Assembly: GCA_022795855.1 (NCBI GenBank)
Contig: JAAWHL010000007.1
Span: forward strand, 1-53,335
Origin: Lawsonibacter sp.
GTDB lineage: Bacteria; Bacillota; Clostridia; Oscillospirales; Oscillospiraceae
Direction: 5' to 3'
Length of the DNA stretch: 53,335 bases
The notes below the pieces were generated by a model. That model saw only the letters and a list, made by a program, of their open reading frames with translations. It ran no database searches and had not been told where the DNA came from. Shown one piece after another: positions 33,802 to 42,215 of this stretch. Both the position numbers and the translations under genes were made by a program. Position 1 is the first letter of the stretch; the number at the start of each line of letters is the position of its first letter.

Positions 33802-33830
33802 TTGCGGAACAGGCCCAGCCGTGCTATAAT
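33802..33830 (+). promoter_or_regulatory. promoter of the DUF308 gene
   Basis: TTGCGG (33802-33807), 17-nt spacer, TATAAT (33825-33830), with the start codon 37 nt downstream. It is divergent from the liv promoter with about 130 bp between the two -35 boxes. Confidence 0.8.
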
Positions 33831-33866
33831 GTTTCCCATCTTCCGGAAAAGGAGCTGGATTGCGCG

Positions 33867-34463
33867 ATGAAAAGTATTCTGCGGGAGCAGCGGCGCAGCA
33901 GCACCCTGGCGGCCCTGTCCACCGTGGTGCTGGGACTGGCGCTGGCCCTGTGGCCCGACCGTTCTGTGTCCCTGATGTGCGCCCTGCTGGGGGCCGTACT
34001 GCTGGTATGCGGCCTCTTCTATTTAATCGGCTGGTTCGCCGACAAGCGGAAAAGCGGCTCTCCCGCCTTTATGCTCATCCCAGGGGTGGTGCTGGCCGGG
34101 CTGGGAATCTGGCTGATGACCAGCGCGGAATCGGTCGTCACCCTGATTCAGTATGTGTTTGGGGCGGTGATCCTCTTCCACGGCGTGCTGGACCTTCAGG
34201 CCGCCTTCTCCCTGACCCGGCAGCGGTTCCGCTGGTGGTGGGCCGACCTGCTGCTGGCCCTGGTCACGCTGCTCCTGGGGCTTGTGATTCTGATCAACCC
34301 CTTCGGCACCTTCGCCGCCCTGGTGACCCTCATCGGCTGCTCGCTGATTTATGACGGAATCAGCGACCTGTGGCTGATTTTCCGCCTGGGCCGGGCGTTC
34401 CGGGACCTGGAGCGGGCGGCAAACGGCGATATCATTGAGACCGACGGACGGGAAATCCGATAA
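33867..34463 (+). CDS. DUF308 (HdeD-like) membrane protein
   Basis: 198 residues with six membrane helices arranged as three hairpins, as expected for the DUF308/HdeD family. Each pair has a repeated Gly-rich turn, such as LGLALALWPDRSVSLM, VLAGLGIWLMTSAESVV and LLLGLVILINPFGTFAALV. A charged C-terminal tail ends in DGREIR. In enterobacteria HdeD is linked to acid stress; in Gram-positive anaerobes the function is unknown. Monocistronic, with its own promoter and AAAAGGAG before ATG. Confidence 0.82.
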   Translation: MKSILREQRRSSTLAALSTVVLGLALALWPDRSVSLMCALLGAVLLVCGLFYLIGWFADKRKSGSPAFMLIPGVVLAGLGIWLMTSAESVVTLIQYVFGAVILFHGVLDLQAAFSLTRQRFRWWWADLLLALVTLLLGLVILINPFGTFAALVTLIGCSLIYDGISDLWLIFRLGRAFRDLERAANGDIIETDGREIR

Positions 34464-34530
34464 CAGACCCGCCTGGAAACCGGGAAAAATCGTTGCTATC
34501 ACTGAAAATTGAAGGAACGCAAAAATTAAC

Positions 34531-34559
34531 TTGCATTCCGTCTGCATCCTGTGTATAAT
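34531..34559 (+). promoter_or_regulatory. promoter of the glycine-riboswitch transcript
   Basis: TTGCAT (34531-34536), 17-nt spacer, TATAAT (34554-34559). The transcript would start near 34567, about 40 nt before the first aptamer. Confidence 0.85.
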
Positions 34560-34608
34560 TGTCTCTGTAAAATGGACGAACCGCTAAAATTGAATACGGC
34601 CAGACGAT

Positions 34609-34782
34609 GTCCGCAGGGAAGCGGCTCCCGGAACGCTCCGGGGCCCACCGACGGTGTGACGCTCTCAGGTACGAGGACTGCGGACGGATGGCACTCTGGA
34701 GACGCCCGCCGTCTGCGCGGGGGCCGAAGGTGCAAAGCCCGGAAGGAAATCCCGGGCCAATCTCTCAGGCAAAAGGACAGAG
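34609..34782 (+). promoter_or_regulatory. tandem glycine riboswitch
   Basis: Two aptamers in a row. The first is closed by GTCCGCAG (34609-34616) pairing with CTGCGGAC (34678-34685) and contains GCTCTCAGGT-A...AGGACT. The second is closed by CTCTG (34694-34698) with CAGAG (34778-34782) and contains GCCGAAGGTGCAAAG, followed by AATCTCTCAGGCAAAAGGAC (from 34759), the strongly conserved glycine-aptamer core. A 9-nt linker separates the two. It lies upstream of a sodium/glycine-alanine symporter, a known gene context for this riboswitch. With a transport gene downstream, the switch may turn expression off or on with glycine; this cannot be decided by eye. Confidence 0.93.
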
Positions 34783-34786
34783 GCCT

Positions 34787-34831
34787 CTCCCCGCCCGGGG
34801 ATTTTATTCTGCGGCGGGGAGGGCCCGTTTT
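34787..34831 (+). terminator. expression-platform hairpin of the glycine riboswitch
   Basis: CTCCCCGCC (34787-34795) can pair with GGCGGGGAG (34813-34821), extended by GGCC on the 5' side and GGCC on the 3' side, and followed by CGTTTT. Its left arm starts immediately after the second aptamer's closing helix, so ligand binding could influence it. The remaining 80 nt to the symporter start show no other element. Confidence 0.65.
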
Positions 34832-34910
34832 CCGGGAGCGCGCGCCTTTGGGCGGCGCTCCCGTCCGTTTTATCCCCGTTTCCCAGCTGGAAAGGAAAGG
34901 AAGAAAAATC

Positions 34911-36299
34911 ATGTTAGAAATGGTCACCACAATCAACGGCGCGGTCAACGACTTTGTCTGGGGTCCCATCATGCTGGCTCTGCTGGTGGGCACCGGCGTG
35001 TTTCTGACCGTCCGCACCGGCTGGCTTCAGGTACGCTGGTTTGGCTGCATCATGAAAAACACTGTGGGCTCCCTGTTCCGCAAAAAAGAGGGCCAGGACC
35101 ACGGCAGCAACCTGTCCCCCTTTCAGGCGGTAACCACCGCCCTGGCGGGCACCGTGGGCACGGGCAACATCGCCGGCGTCACCGGCGCCATCTTCATCGG
35201 CGGCCCGGGCGCGGTGTTCTGGATGTGGGTGTCCGCCTTCTTCGGCATGTGTACCAAATACGCCGAGATTGCCCTGGCCATGAAGTTCCGCGTCACCGAC
35301 GGGCAGGGCGTCCACAAAGGCGGCCCCATGTACTACATTGAGAACGGCCTGGGCAAAAACTGGAAGTTCCTGGCCGTCATCTTCGCCGTCCTGGGCGGGC
35401 TGGCCTCCTTCGGCATCGGCAATATCGCCCAGTCCAGCGAAATCGCCGGCGCCCTGAGCGGCCTGCTCGGCCTGGACCCCCTGATCAGCGGCATCCTGCT
35501 CACCGCCGTCGTGGCTGTCGTGGTCATCGGCGGAGTCAAGCGCATCGGACAGGTCACCTCCCTGCTGGTGCCCTTCATGTCCGTGTTCTATGTGGCCGCG
35601 GGCATCGCCGTGATTCTCATGCGCCTGCCCCAGATCCCCTCCGTCCTGGCCGCCATCTTCACCAGCGCCTTCAGCCTTGAGGCCGTGGGCGGCGGCATCT
35701 TCGGCTACGCCATCATGGCGGCCATGAAGAACGGCTTCGCCCGGGGCGTCTTCTCCAACGAGGCCGGCCTCGGCTCCGCCCCCATCGCCCACGCCGCCTC
35801 CTCCACCGAGGAACCCGCCGAGCAGGCCATCTGGGGCGTGTTCGAGGTCTTCTTTGACACTATTGTCATCTGCTCCATCACCGCCTTCACCGTGCTCCTG
35901 TCCGGCTTCGAGCTGGGCGAGGCCGCCCTGGGCTCCTACGCCTCCAAGGGCGCCGCCGCCGTGGCCGCCTTCAACTCCATCCTCCCCGGCACCCTGGGCG
36001 GCACCATTATCCAAATCAGCCTGCTGTTCTTCGCCCTGTCCACCATCCTCAGCTGGAGCTACTACGGCGAGCGCTGCTGGGGCTATATCTCCCACGACAG
36101 CAAGCCCCTGATTGCCGTATACAAGGTGATTTTCGTCCTGTTCTGCATTGTGGGCGCCACCGGCTCCGGCACCCTGATGTGGGATATCGCCGACACCCTG
36201 AACGGCGCCATGGCTATCCCCAACCTGGTGGCCCTGCTGCTGCTGTCCGGCGCGGTGGCCTCCATCACCCGGGACTATTTCGGCCGGGTGAAGAAGTAA
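34911..36299 (+). CDS. sodium:alanine/glycine symporter (AGCS family)
   Basis: 462-residue secondary transporter with about eleven helices. AGCS landmarks are GTVGTGNIAGVTGAIFIGGP, VHKGGPMYYIENGLG, and FSNEAGLGSAPIAHA. It imports glycine or alanine with Na+. The tandem glycine riboswitch upstream makes glycine the likely regulating, and probably the main, substrate. The frame extends to 34551 through the riboswitch, but the start is ATG 34911 behind AAAGGAAGG. It is followed by repeats and no further gene on this strand. Confidence 0.93.
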   Translation: MLEMVTTINGAVNDFVWGPIMLALLVGTGVFLTVRTGWLQVRWFGCIMKNTVGSLFRKKEGQDHGSNLSPFQAVTTALAGTVGTGNIAGVTGAIFIGGPGAVFWMWVSAFFGMCTKYAEIALAMKFRVTDGQGVHKGGPMYYIENGLGKNWKFLAVIFAVLGGLASFGIGNIAQSSEIAGALSGLLGLDPLISGILLTAVVAVVVIGGVKRIGQVTSLLVPFMSVFYVAAGIAVILMRLPQIPSVLAAIFTSAFSLEAVGGGIFGYAIMAAMKNGFARGVFSNEAGLGSAPIAHAASSTEEPAEQAIWGVFEVFFDTIVICSITAFTVLLSGFELGEAALGSYASKGAAAVAAFNSILPGTLGGTIIQISLLFFALSTILSWSYYGERCWGYISHDSKPLIAVYKVIFVLFCIVGATGSGTLMWDIADTLNGAMAIPNLVALLLLSGAVASITRDYFGRVKK

Positions 36300-36326
36300 A
36301 CCGTCGGGAATCGCCGCCAAAAGATA

Positions 36327-36487
36327 AGAGCCTCTATTCCTAACCGCACATAACGCCTGAGCGAGGGATTTTTCCGCCGGATAAGGCGCATTTCCGCAGG
36401 AATCCTTGGCGGATTCCAAGAAGGCTTAACGCCGCATGGCGGCAAATGGCCCGCCGCCGGTGTGCTGAGCGCTGTTAAACAGGCTCT
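36327..36487. mobile_element. MITE-like repeat E2
   Basis: AGAGCCTCTATTCC (36327-36340) and AACAGGCTCT (36478-36487) are inverted ends related to E1. The inside holds one copy of the E1 unit from about 36361: GCGAGGGATTTTTCCGCCGG, then AAGGCGCATTTCCGCAGGAA, and a GCATGGCGG end. At 161 bp it is half of E1, which has two units. It lies just after the symporter gene. Confidence 0.7.
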
Positions 36488-36523
36488 AAGCGAGACGCGG
36501 TTCCGCGCAAAAAGTTTCTTTCT

Positions 36524-36553
36524 CATCCTCTTTCTTTGAAAAGAAAGAGGATG
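36524..36553 (+). repeat. palindrome-family copy P5
   Basis: CATCCTCTTTCTTT (36524-36537) pairs with AAAGAAAGAGGATG (36540-36553). It is preceded by GCGCAAAAAGTTTC, a degraded hairpin a. The stem is nearly identical to that at 6125-6153. The rest of the 36300-36645 gap is E2 and the terminator at 36598-36627. Confidence 0.75.
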
Positions 36554-36597
36554 AACAGCAAAACACCGCGCCCTTCAGGGAACAGGTGCGGTGCAAA

Positions 36598-36627
36598 AGG
36601 AGCGGTCCCCGGACGGGGACCGCTCCT
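36598..36627 (-). terminator. terminator of the ThDP-enzyme gene
   Basis: AGGAGCGGTCCCC (36598-36610) pairs perfectly with GGGGACCGCTCCT (36615-36627) around GGAC. On the - strand TTTTGC follows directly. It lies about 20 nt past the stop of the ThDP enzyme gene. Confidence 0.88.
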
Positions 36628-36645
36628 CTAACGTTTTGATGTCTT

Positions 36646-38478
36646 TTAGGCGTTGTGGGACTTGGAGTGGCTGGGGGAGACGTACTTGCCGTTCTCCTTC
36701 TTGACCAGCTTGCCCTCCTTGACCAGCTCGTTGGGCGTATAGATATCGTTGATGTTCCAGCAGCCGGGGGTGGGCACCACGATGTTCTCCATGGGGGCCT
36801 CCACCAGGAAGGGGCGGCCGGCGCGGTTGGCCTCCATCGCCTTCTCCATGGCGGGCTTGAACTCCTCGGCGGACTGCACGCAGATAGCCTCTACGCCGTA
36901 GGCCTTGGCCACCTCAGCCCAGTGGGGCGTGTAGGACTCCCCGTCGGGGGTGTGGAACACGGTGCCGAACTTATGCTTGTAGTTGGCGTTCTCCAGGCCG
37001 GCGATGGTGCCGAAGGCGGAGTTGTTCATGACGACCCAGGTGCAGGCGATGCCGTCCTGCACGGCGGTAGCCAGGCAGGTGGGGTTGACGCCGAAGCCGC
37101 CGTCGCCGGTCAGGGTCAGGCAGATGCGGTCGGGAGCAGCCACCTTCCCGCCCAGAACGGCGGAGGCGCCGAAGCCCATGGTCGCCAGGCCGGAGGAGTG
37201 GTGGATGGTGCCGGGGATGGTGATGTCAAACTGCTGGGCGACACCGTTCTTGTTCCAGCCCACATCGGTGAAGATGATGGCGTCCTCGGGGATGACCTCC
37301 TTCACGTCCTTCAGGATGCGCTGGGGGGTCATGGGGAAGCGGCTGTCCTCGGAGATGGCGCGGTTGGACTCCTTGAAGGCAGCCTTGACCTGAGCAATCT
37401 TGGCCCGCAGCTCGGGGTTCTTCTTGCCTGCGGGGCAAATGGCCTTGACCTCGGTCAGGATCTGGGCCAGGGCAATCTTCAGGTCGCCCTGGGCGGCAAT
37501 CTCCACGGGGAAGTTGCGGCCCAGCTCGGCGGGGTCGATGTCAATCTGGAGGAAGGTGGTGTGGTCGGGGTCGAAGGTGACGCCCTGATACCAGCTGGAG
37601 CTGTCGGCCTCGCCAAAGCGGGTGCCCAGGCCCAGAACCACGTCGGCGTTCACGGTGAGGGAGTGGGTGAACTCCAGGCCCCAGAAACCGGTCTGGCCCA
37701 CCATCAGGGGGTGCTGGTCGGACAGGCAGCCCTGGCCCATCAGGGTGCGGGACACGGGGATGTCCAGGAACTCAGCCAGCGCGGCCAGCTCGTCGGAGGC
37801 CTGAGCCAGCAGGATGCCGCCGCCGGCGTGGAGGACGGGGTTCTTGGCCTCTACCAGCTTCTTGGCGATGGCCTTGGCGGCCTCGGGGGAGATGCCGGGC
37901 TTCAGGGTCTCGCGGCTGTCCTTGTAGGTACGGGCCCACAGGTCCTCGTCCATCTCGCGTGAGAACATGTCCATGGGGATGTCCACCAGAACGGGGCCGG
38001 GGCGGCCGGACTCGGCCAGACGGAAGGCGCGGTCCAGGATGTTGGGCAGAGCCTCCACGTCGTCCACGCGCCAGCAGCGCTTGCAGATGGGCTTGAGCAT
38101 GCTGTACTGGTCGCCGTCGTCATGCATCTGGACCTCCTGATGGGGGTGGCGGCCGAAGTAGTAGCTGGGCACGTCGCCGGCAATCAGCACCATGGGGATG
38201 GAGTCCAGGGAGGCGTTGGCCACGCCGGTGATGGCGTTGGTCAGACCGGGGCCCAGGTGGCACATGGCCACGGCGGCCTTGTGGGTGATGCGGGCATAGC
38301 CGTCGGCGGCGGTGGTGGCCACGGACTCGTGGCGGGTGTTGACGTACTGAATCTTTTCGCTGCGGGACAGGGCGTCCAGCATTCCGATGACGGTGTGGCC
38401 GCACAGGCCGAACAGCTTGGTGACGCCGCGCCGCTCCAGATAGTCCACCAGCAGATCGGAAACAAGTTTCTTGCTCAT
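36646..38478 (-). CDS. ThDP-dependent enzyme of the acetolactate-synthase superfamily
   Basis: 610 residues with the three-domain layout of this superfamily: Pyr domain with the catalytic Glu in TRHESVATTAADGYAR, central domain, and PP domain with the ThDP/Mg motif TGDGGFG...NNSAFG. The family contains acetolactate synthase, oxalyl-CoA decarboxylase, sulfoacetaldehyde acetyltransferase and the inositol-pathway ring hydrolase IolD. I cannot choose among them by eye, and no regulatory IlvN-type subunit gene adjoins, which argues against acetolactate synthase. The frame opens at 38598 but the start is ATG 38478, with GGAGGG upstream. It is transcribed separately, from the AT-rich region at 38600-38800, and ends in a strong terminator. 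The LysR gene upstream is the likely regulator. Confidence 0.78.
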   Translation of the reverse strand: MSKKLVSDLLVDYLERRGVTKLFGLCGHTVIGMLDALSRSEKIQYVNTRHESVATTAADGYARITHKAAVAMCHLGPGLTNAITGVANASLDSIPMVLIAGDVPSYYFGRHPHQEVQMHDDGDQYSMLKPICKRCWRVDDVEALPNILDRAFRLAESGRPGPVLVDIPMDMFSREMDEDLWARTYKDSRETLKPGISPEAAKAIAKKLVEAKNPVLHAGGGILLAQASDELAALAEFLDIPVSRTLMGQGCLSDQHPLMVGQTGFWGLEFTHSLTVNADVVLGLGTRFGEADSSSWYQGVTFDPDHTTFLQIDIDPAELGRNFPVEIAAQGDLKIALAQILTEVKAICPAGKKNPELRAKIAQVKAAFKESNRAISEDSRFPMTPQRILKDVKEVIPEDAIIFTDVGWNKNGVAQQFDITIPGTIHHSSGLATMGFGASAVLGGKVAAPDRICLTLTGDGGFGVNPTCLATAVQDGIACTWVVMNNSAFGTIAGLENANYKHKFGTVFHTPDGESYTPHWAEVAKAYGVEAICVQSAEEFKPAMEKAMEANRAGRPFLVEAPMENIVVPTPGCWNINDIYTPNELVKEGKLVKKENGKYVSPSHSKSHNA

Positions 38479-38683
38479 TATGAATTTTCCCTCCGTATAA
38501 AAAATTTTTTGGATCAGCAATGATAAGATGTAATCAGGTTGCTGCCTGCTTCTCCCGGATTTGACCGCCGTCGCGGGGGAACTATTCCTAAAACCCATAG
38601 GCCGCTCGGATTTTTCTGCGTTTTATCTAAAATCCGCATGGTTTTTTTGGCGATTCTGACGGCGGTTCTTTGTGTAATTTCTA

Positions 38684-38716
38684 ACAGAAACCTGGAGATT
38701 CTCCCCCGCTTTCTGT
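38684..38716. promoter_or_regulatory. AT-rich control region with an interrupted palindrome, upstream of the ThDP gene
   Basis: The 341-nt gap 38479-38819 has no credible gene. It contains ACAGAAA (38684-38690) and TTTCTGT (38710-38716), a 7-bp inverted repeat 19 nt apart, and nearby AT-rich promoter-like sequence on the - strand. A LysR-type operator is possible because the adjacent gene encodes such a regulator, but the T-N11-A form was not clearly seen. Confidence 0.35.
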
Positions 38717-38819
38717 TTACTACCACTATTAAAAGGATAATATATCCGCTCCGTTTTGTCCAATACCCATTTTTCATTCATTGTTCAAGTTTATTCATGG
38801 ATTGCCGGGAGCACCGCGG

Positions 38820-39731
38820 TCAAATTCCGTGGCGCTCCAGGAAATGGTTGAAGATTTGTCCGCTGCGGATAATGAAGTCCCGGAAGTATTCCGCCGCCGG
38901 CGGCAGGTACTGCTCCTTGTTCCAGAGCATGTACAGCTGGCGGGGGGGCATATCATTGTCGATAGAGATCATCTTCAAATTATAGGGCGTGCCGCCCAGG
39001 GGCTTTGGGACGATGGCCACGCCGTGGTTGGCGGCCACCATGCCGTAGATAATCACGTCCTGGGCGGTCTCCATGGTGATATTCACCTGAACCCCCAGGC
39101 GCTGAAACAGGCCGTCCGTCACACTGCGCAGCTGGCAGTTGTTGTCAAAGGCGATGAACTCCTCCCCGTTCAGCTCCCGCAGGTCCACGCTCTCCCGGCC
39201 GGCCAGCCGGTGGTTGGAGTGGACCAGCAGCACAATCTGGTGCTCCCCAATCAGGGAAGCGCCGATTTTGGGGTCGTCCACCAGGGTGGAAAAGACCAGG
39301 TCCACCTCCCCCTCCAGAATCTGCGTCCGCAGGGTCTCATAGGTGGCCTCCTGGTTGAATTGCAGGCGCACCCCCACCCGGTTGGTCTCCGAGGCGTAGC
39401 GCACAATCATCTCCGGCACAAACTGGGCCAGAGAGGGAAACCCCGCCATAATCACGGTGCCGGTATTGGGATTGATGTAGTCCTTCAGACGGGCCACGCC
39501 GGCGTCCAGGGAGTCCAGGGCGCTGACCACGTAGGGCAGGAACAGCTCCCCGTATTTGGTCAGCTTGATGTTCCGCCCCTTGCGGACAAAGAACTCCACG
39601 TTCAGCTCGTCCTCCAGCTCCTGAATGGAGTGGCTCAGGTTGGACTGGCTGACATACAGCTTCTCCGCCGCCCGGGTATAATGCTCCAGCTCCGCGATGG
39701 TTTTGAAGTATTGCAGCTGACGCAGATTCAT
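38820..39731 (-). CDS. LysR-family transcriptional regulator
   Basis: 303 residues, standard LTTR length. The N-terminal winged helix is MNLRQLQYFKTIAELEHYTRAAEKLYVSQSNLSHSIQELE in outline (residues 1-40), with the usual linker helix; a co-inducer domain follows from about 90. It lies between the DMT exporter and the ThDP enzyme on the same strand, inside the presumed cyclitol/organic-acid cluster. It probably controls the TRAP operon and/or the ThDP gene in response to a substrate. An AGGAG-type site precedes ATG 39731. Confidence 0.9.
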   Translation of the reverse strand: MNLRQLQYFKTIAELEHYTRAAEKLYVSQSNLSHSIQELEDELNVEFFVRKGRNIKLTKYGELFLPYVVSALDSLDAGVARLKDYINPNTGTVIMAGFPSLAQFVPEMIVRYASETNRVGVRLQFNQEATYETLRTQILEGEVDLVFSTLVDDPKIGASLIGEHQIVLLVHSNHRLAGRESVDLRELNGEEFIAFDNNCQLRSVTDGLFQRLGVQVNITMETAQDVIIYGMVAANHGVAIVPKPLGGTPYNLKMISIDNDMPPRQLYMLWNKEQYLPPAAEYFRDFIIRSGQIFNHFLERHGI

Positions 39732-39820
39732 GGCCGCCGCTCCTCTCGTTTTCTCTGTTTCTTTCCATTATGCCCCAGCGTCCGGGAAAAAGCAAACAAA
39801 ACCTGGCAGTTTCCGGTTTT

Positions 39821-40720
39821 TCAGTTCCCGGCCTCCAGGCGGCTCAGCCGTCTGGTCTCCAGGGTGCTGAGCACCACGTCAATGGAAATCAGCAGCATCC
39901 CCAGGAAGAACGCGGGCTTGAAGGTCTCGTCCAGCAGCAGCGCCCCCAGAATGGCGGAGAAGGCGGGCTGCAGGGGGTAGAACAGAGAACAGGTGCTGGC
40001 CGGCAGCATGGACAGGCTGGCTGTCCAGGTGTACTGGGGCAGGGCCGAGCCCACCAGTCCCAAATACAGCAGCACCAGCACCGCCCGGCCGTCCAGCCCG
40101 GTCCCGCCGGCCCGGAGCGACTCCGCCGCGCCCACCGGGATGTGGAGCGCCAGGCTGATGAGCATCCCGTAGGCCGTCACCAGGATGGGGGGATACTTGG
40201 CGGTCAGCTGCCGCATGTTCACCGAGGCCAGCGCCCAGGAAATCACCGACAGCACCACCAGCAGCGCCCCCATCATCTCCCCCTCCGCCGTGGCGCCGGT
40301 GGTGATGATGTAGGTGCCTGCCAGCGCCAGCACCAGGCACAGGATTTTTACCGGGGTGATTTTTTCCTTCAGGATGAGGGCGGCAAAGATGGTAACCGCT
40401 ACCGGGGTCATGGAGTTGATCAGCGAGGCGGTGGACGAGCCGGCCAAAGCGATCCCCTTTTGAATCAGGAAAATCGTGGCAAAGTAGCCCAAAACCCCCA
40501 CGGAAACAAAGTATTTGTAGTCCTCCCGCGCAATTTTCACGCCCCTGAACCGGGTGTGAACCACAATCTGAAGCACCACGGCTGCAATGGCGCAGCGCAG
40601 ACAGCCCACCAGCCCGGTGGGCACCCCGGGGATCAGCTTGCTGAATACGTACACGCTGCCCCAAAAGAAGAACGTGACAAACAAAAACAGCCACGCCCTG
40701 CCTTTTCTCCAAACTTCCAT
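39821..40720 (-). CDS. DMT-family (EamA) transporter
   Basis: 299 residues with ten membrane helices in two EamA repeats. FLFVTFFFWGSVYVFSKL begins the first, and the second covers roughly residues 155-290 (ISWALASVNMRQL, FYPLQPAFSAILGALLL). EamA proteins usually export metabolites or amino acids. The start is ATG 40720, with GTG 40723 directly before it. It is separated from the TRAP operon by repeats and a terminator. Whether it belongs functionally to the cluster is unknown. Confidence 0.85.
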   Translation of the reverse strand: MEVWRKGRAWLFLFVTFFFWGSVYVFSKLIPGVPTGLVGCLRCAIAAVVLQIVVHTRFRGVKIAREDYKYFVSVGVLGYFATIFLIQKGIALAGSSTASLINSMTPVAVTIFAALILKEKITPVKILCLVLALAGTYIITTGATAEGEMMGALLVVLSVISWALASVNMRQLTAKYPPILVTAYGMLISLALHIPVGAAESLRAGGTGLDGRAVLVLLYLGLVGSALPQYTWTASLSMLPASTCSLFYPLQPAFSAILGALLLDETFKPAFFLGMLLISIDVVLSTLETRRLSRLEAGN

Positions 40721-40778
40721 CACTTTCCTACCAGCTTTCTTTGGGTTGTTCGTTGTTGCTCTTCATTGCTCCTTGTCG

Positions 40779-40875
40779 CGCCTTGTTTCGCCTTGTTTCG
40801 CCTTGTTGCTCATTCTTTTCTTTTGAAAAAGAAAAGAATCAAAAGAAAGCTTTGACGAAAAACTGCGTTTTTCGT
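40779..40875 (+). repeat. short tandem repeat plus paired-palindrome copy P6
   Basis: CGCCTTGTTT is repeated three times (40779-40807). It is followed by ATTCTTTTCTTTT (40812-40824) paired with AAAAGAAAAGAAT (40827-40839), then ACGAAAAAC (40855-40863) paired with GTTTTTCGT (40867-40875). The two hairpins have the order and arm style of P2 but diverged arm sequences. Confidence 0.7.
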
Positions 40876-40902
40876 TTCTGCCGTCATCGCATTTGTGCTT
40901 AT

Positions 40903-40915
40903 GGATACAGGTTCT
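40903..40915. repeat. lone end of a MITE-like repeat (E5)
   Basis: GGATACAGGTTCT followed by AAG matches the right end of E1 with one mismatch. No matching left end was found nearby. It lies just downstream of the TRAP binding-protein gene's terminator. Confidence 0.45.
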
Positions 40916-40920
40916 AAGCA

Positions 40921-40949
40921 ACAGGGCCGGCGCTGGGCGCCGGCCCTGT
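40921..40949 (-). terminator. hairpin after the TRAP operon
   Basis: ACAGGGCCGGCGC (40921-40933) pairs perfectly with GCGCCGGCCCTGT (40937-40949) around TGG. On the - strand only TTGCTTAG follows, so the T-run is weak. It lies 25 nt past the DctP stop. Confidence 0.7.
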
Positions 40950-40973
40950 CGGGTCAGTCTTGCTTTGAAATTA

Positions 40974-42095
40974 TCAGGCGGCGTCCAGCGCGGCCTGCAG
41001 GGTGGTGCCCAGACCGCCAATCTGGCTGTCGATGGAGCTGTACAGCGCCTTCACGCCGTCCAGGTTCAGGATTTCGTCATAGAAGGAGGCCTCATAGTTG
41101 ATGATGGTCATGCCGCCCTCTTCCAGCTTGGCCTTGTTGTCCACGTCGATCTGCTCCAGCTGGGGACGCATCTCGGCAATGGCCTCGCTCACAGCCTGAT
41201 CCAGAGCCTGCTGATACAGGGGATCCAGGTTATTGTAGGACTCGGCATTGATGCAGATCTGGTTGTTGTACAGGATGTGGTTGGTGCAGGCCAGATACTT
41301 CTGCACCTCGTGGAAATTGGAGGTGGCGCAGGTATCGGCGGCGTTCTCCTGGGCGTCGATGGTACCGTTCTGCAGGGAGATGTACACCTCAGGCCAGGCC
41401 AGAGGCGTGGGGGAGGCGCCGATGGCAGTCCAGAAATCCATGTGGTTCTTGTTCTCCATGGTGCGGATCTGCAGGCCCTGGAAGTCGGCCAGGGTATTCA
41501 GGGCGGTGTTGGCGGTGGTCAGACGGTAGGTGCCGTTCTGCAGGAAGCCCAGCTGATGATAACCGGCCTTCTCATAGGCGGCGGCCAGCTGGTTGTGGAA
41601 CTCGGAGTCGGAGCCGTTGAGCACCTTGTCGATGGTATCGGCGTCATACTTGGAGAAGACCATGGGCAGATCAAACACGGCCATCTCGGGGATGAAGGAG
41701 ACCATAGGCGCGGTCTGGCAGACCACGATGTCCAGGTCGCCGGACTGCACCTGACGCAGCAGGTCCACGTCGCCGCCCAGCTCGGAGTTGGGGTGGTAGT
41801 CGATGGTCAGCTTGCCGCCGGTAATCTCCTCAACCTTGGAGGCGACCAGCTGGCCGAAAATCTGGCCGGCAGCGCCCTTGCCGGTGGCGTCGCCGGCAAT
41901 CAGCTCCACGGCGTCCAGGCTGTCATAGCTGGCGGCGGGAGCGGGAGCAGAGGTGCTGGGGGTGCTGGTGCTGGGGGTGCTGGTGCTGGGCTTGCTGGTG
42001 CTGGGGGTGCTGGTGCTGGGCTTGCTTCCGCAGGCGGCCATGGTGAACACCATAGCGCCGGTGAGAAGCGCGGCAGTCAGCTTCTTCGCTTTCAT
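40974..42095 (-). CDS. TRAP transporter solute-binding lipoprotein (DctP family)
   Basis: 373 residues. A lipoprotein signal peptide ends at AAC (Cys near 22). A repetitive STP/KPST linker (about residues 24-50), encoded by a 15-bp direct repeat, tethers the binding domain. The DctP fold has GDATGKGAAGQ, IRTMENKNHMDFW with the family's conserved arginine, and NAADTCATSNF. TRAP binding proteins take carboxylates; the arginine normally grips the substrate carboxyl group. The companion enzymes suggest a shikimate- or quinate-like acid, which is inference. It is the third TRAP gene, behind the large permease subunit. Confidence 0.9.
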   Translation of the reverse strand: MKAKKLTAALLTGAMVFTMAACGSKPSTSTPSTSKPSTSTPSTSTPSTSAPAPAASYDSLDAVELIAGDATGKGAAGQIFGQLVASKVEEITGGKLTIDYHPNSELGGDVDLLRQVQSGDLDIVVCQTAPMVSFIPEMAVFDLPMVFSKYDADTIDKVLNGSDSEFHNQLAAAYEKAGYHQLGFLQNGTYRLTTANTALNTLADFQGLQIRTMENKNHMDFWTAIGASPTPLAWPEVYISLQNGTIDAQENAADTCATSNFHEVQKYLACTNHILYNNQICINAESYNNLDPLYQQALDQAVSEAIAEMRPQLEQIDVDNKAKLEEGGMTIINYEASFYDEILNLDGVKALYSSIDSQIGGLGTTLQAALDAA

Positions 42096-42215
42096 TGTTT
42101 TTCCTCCTCAAATTTTATGCTTGCGCATATTTTTATCCCAGCGTGCCCGCCCTGGGGCGGGCACGCCGAAATAAGCAAAATCCAGGGCCGGGTTCCCCCC
42201 GGCGCTTTCTTCCCC

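Noticed and set aside
32292-34463. 723-codon + strand frame running into the DUF308 gene
   Set aside because: The first part is antisense to livK. A promoter, ribosome site and the DUF308 family start at 33867 define the real gene.
36646-38478. Acetolactate synthase large subunit (ilvB)
   Set aside because: No regulatory subunit or ilvC/D neighbour. The context is a catabolic cluster with TRAP and LysR genes, so only superfamily membership is claimed.
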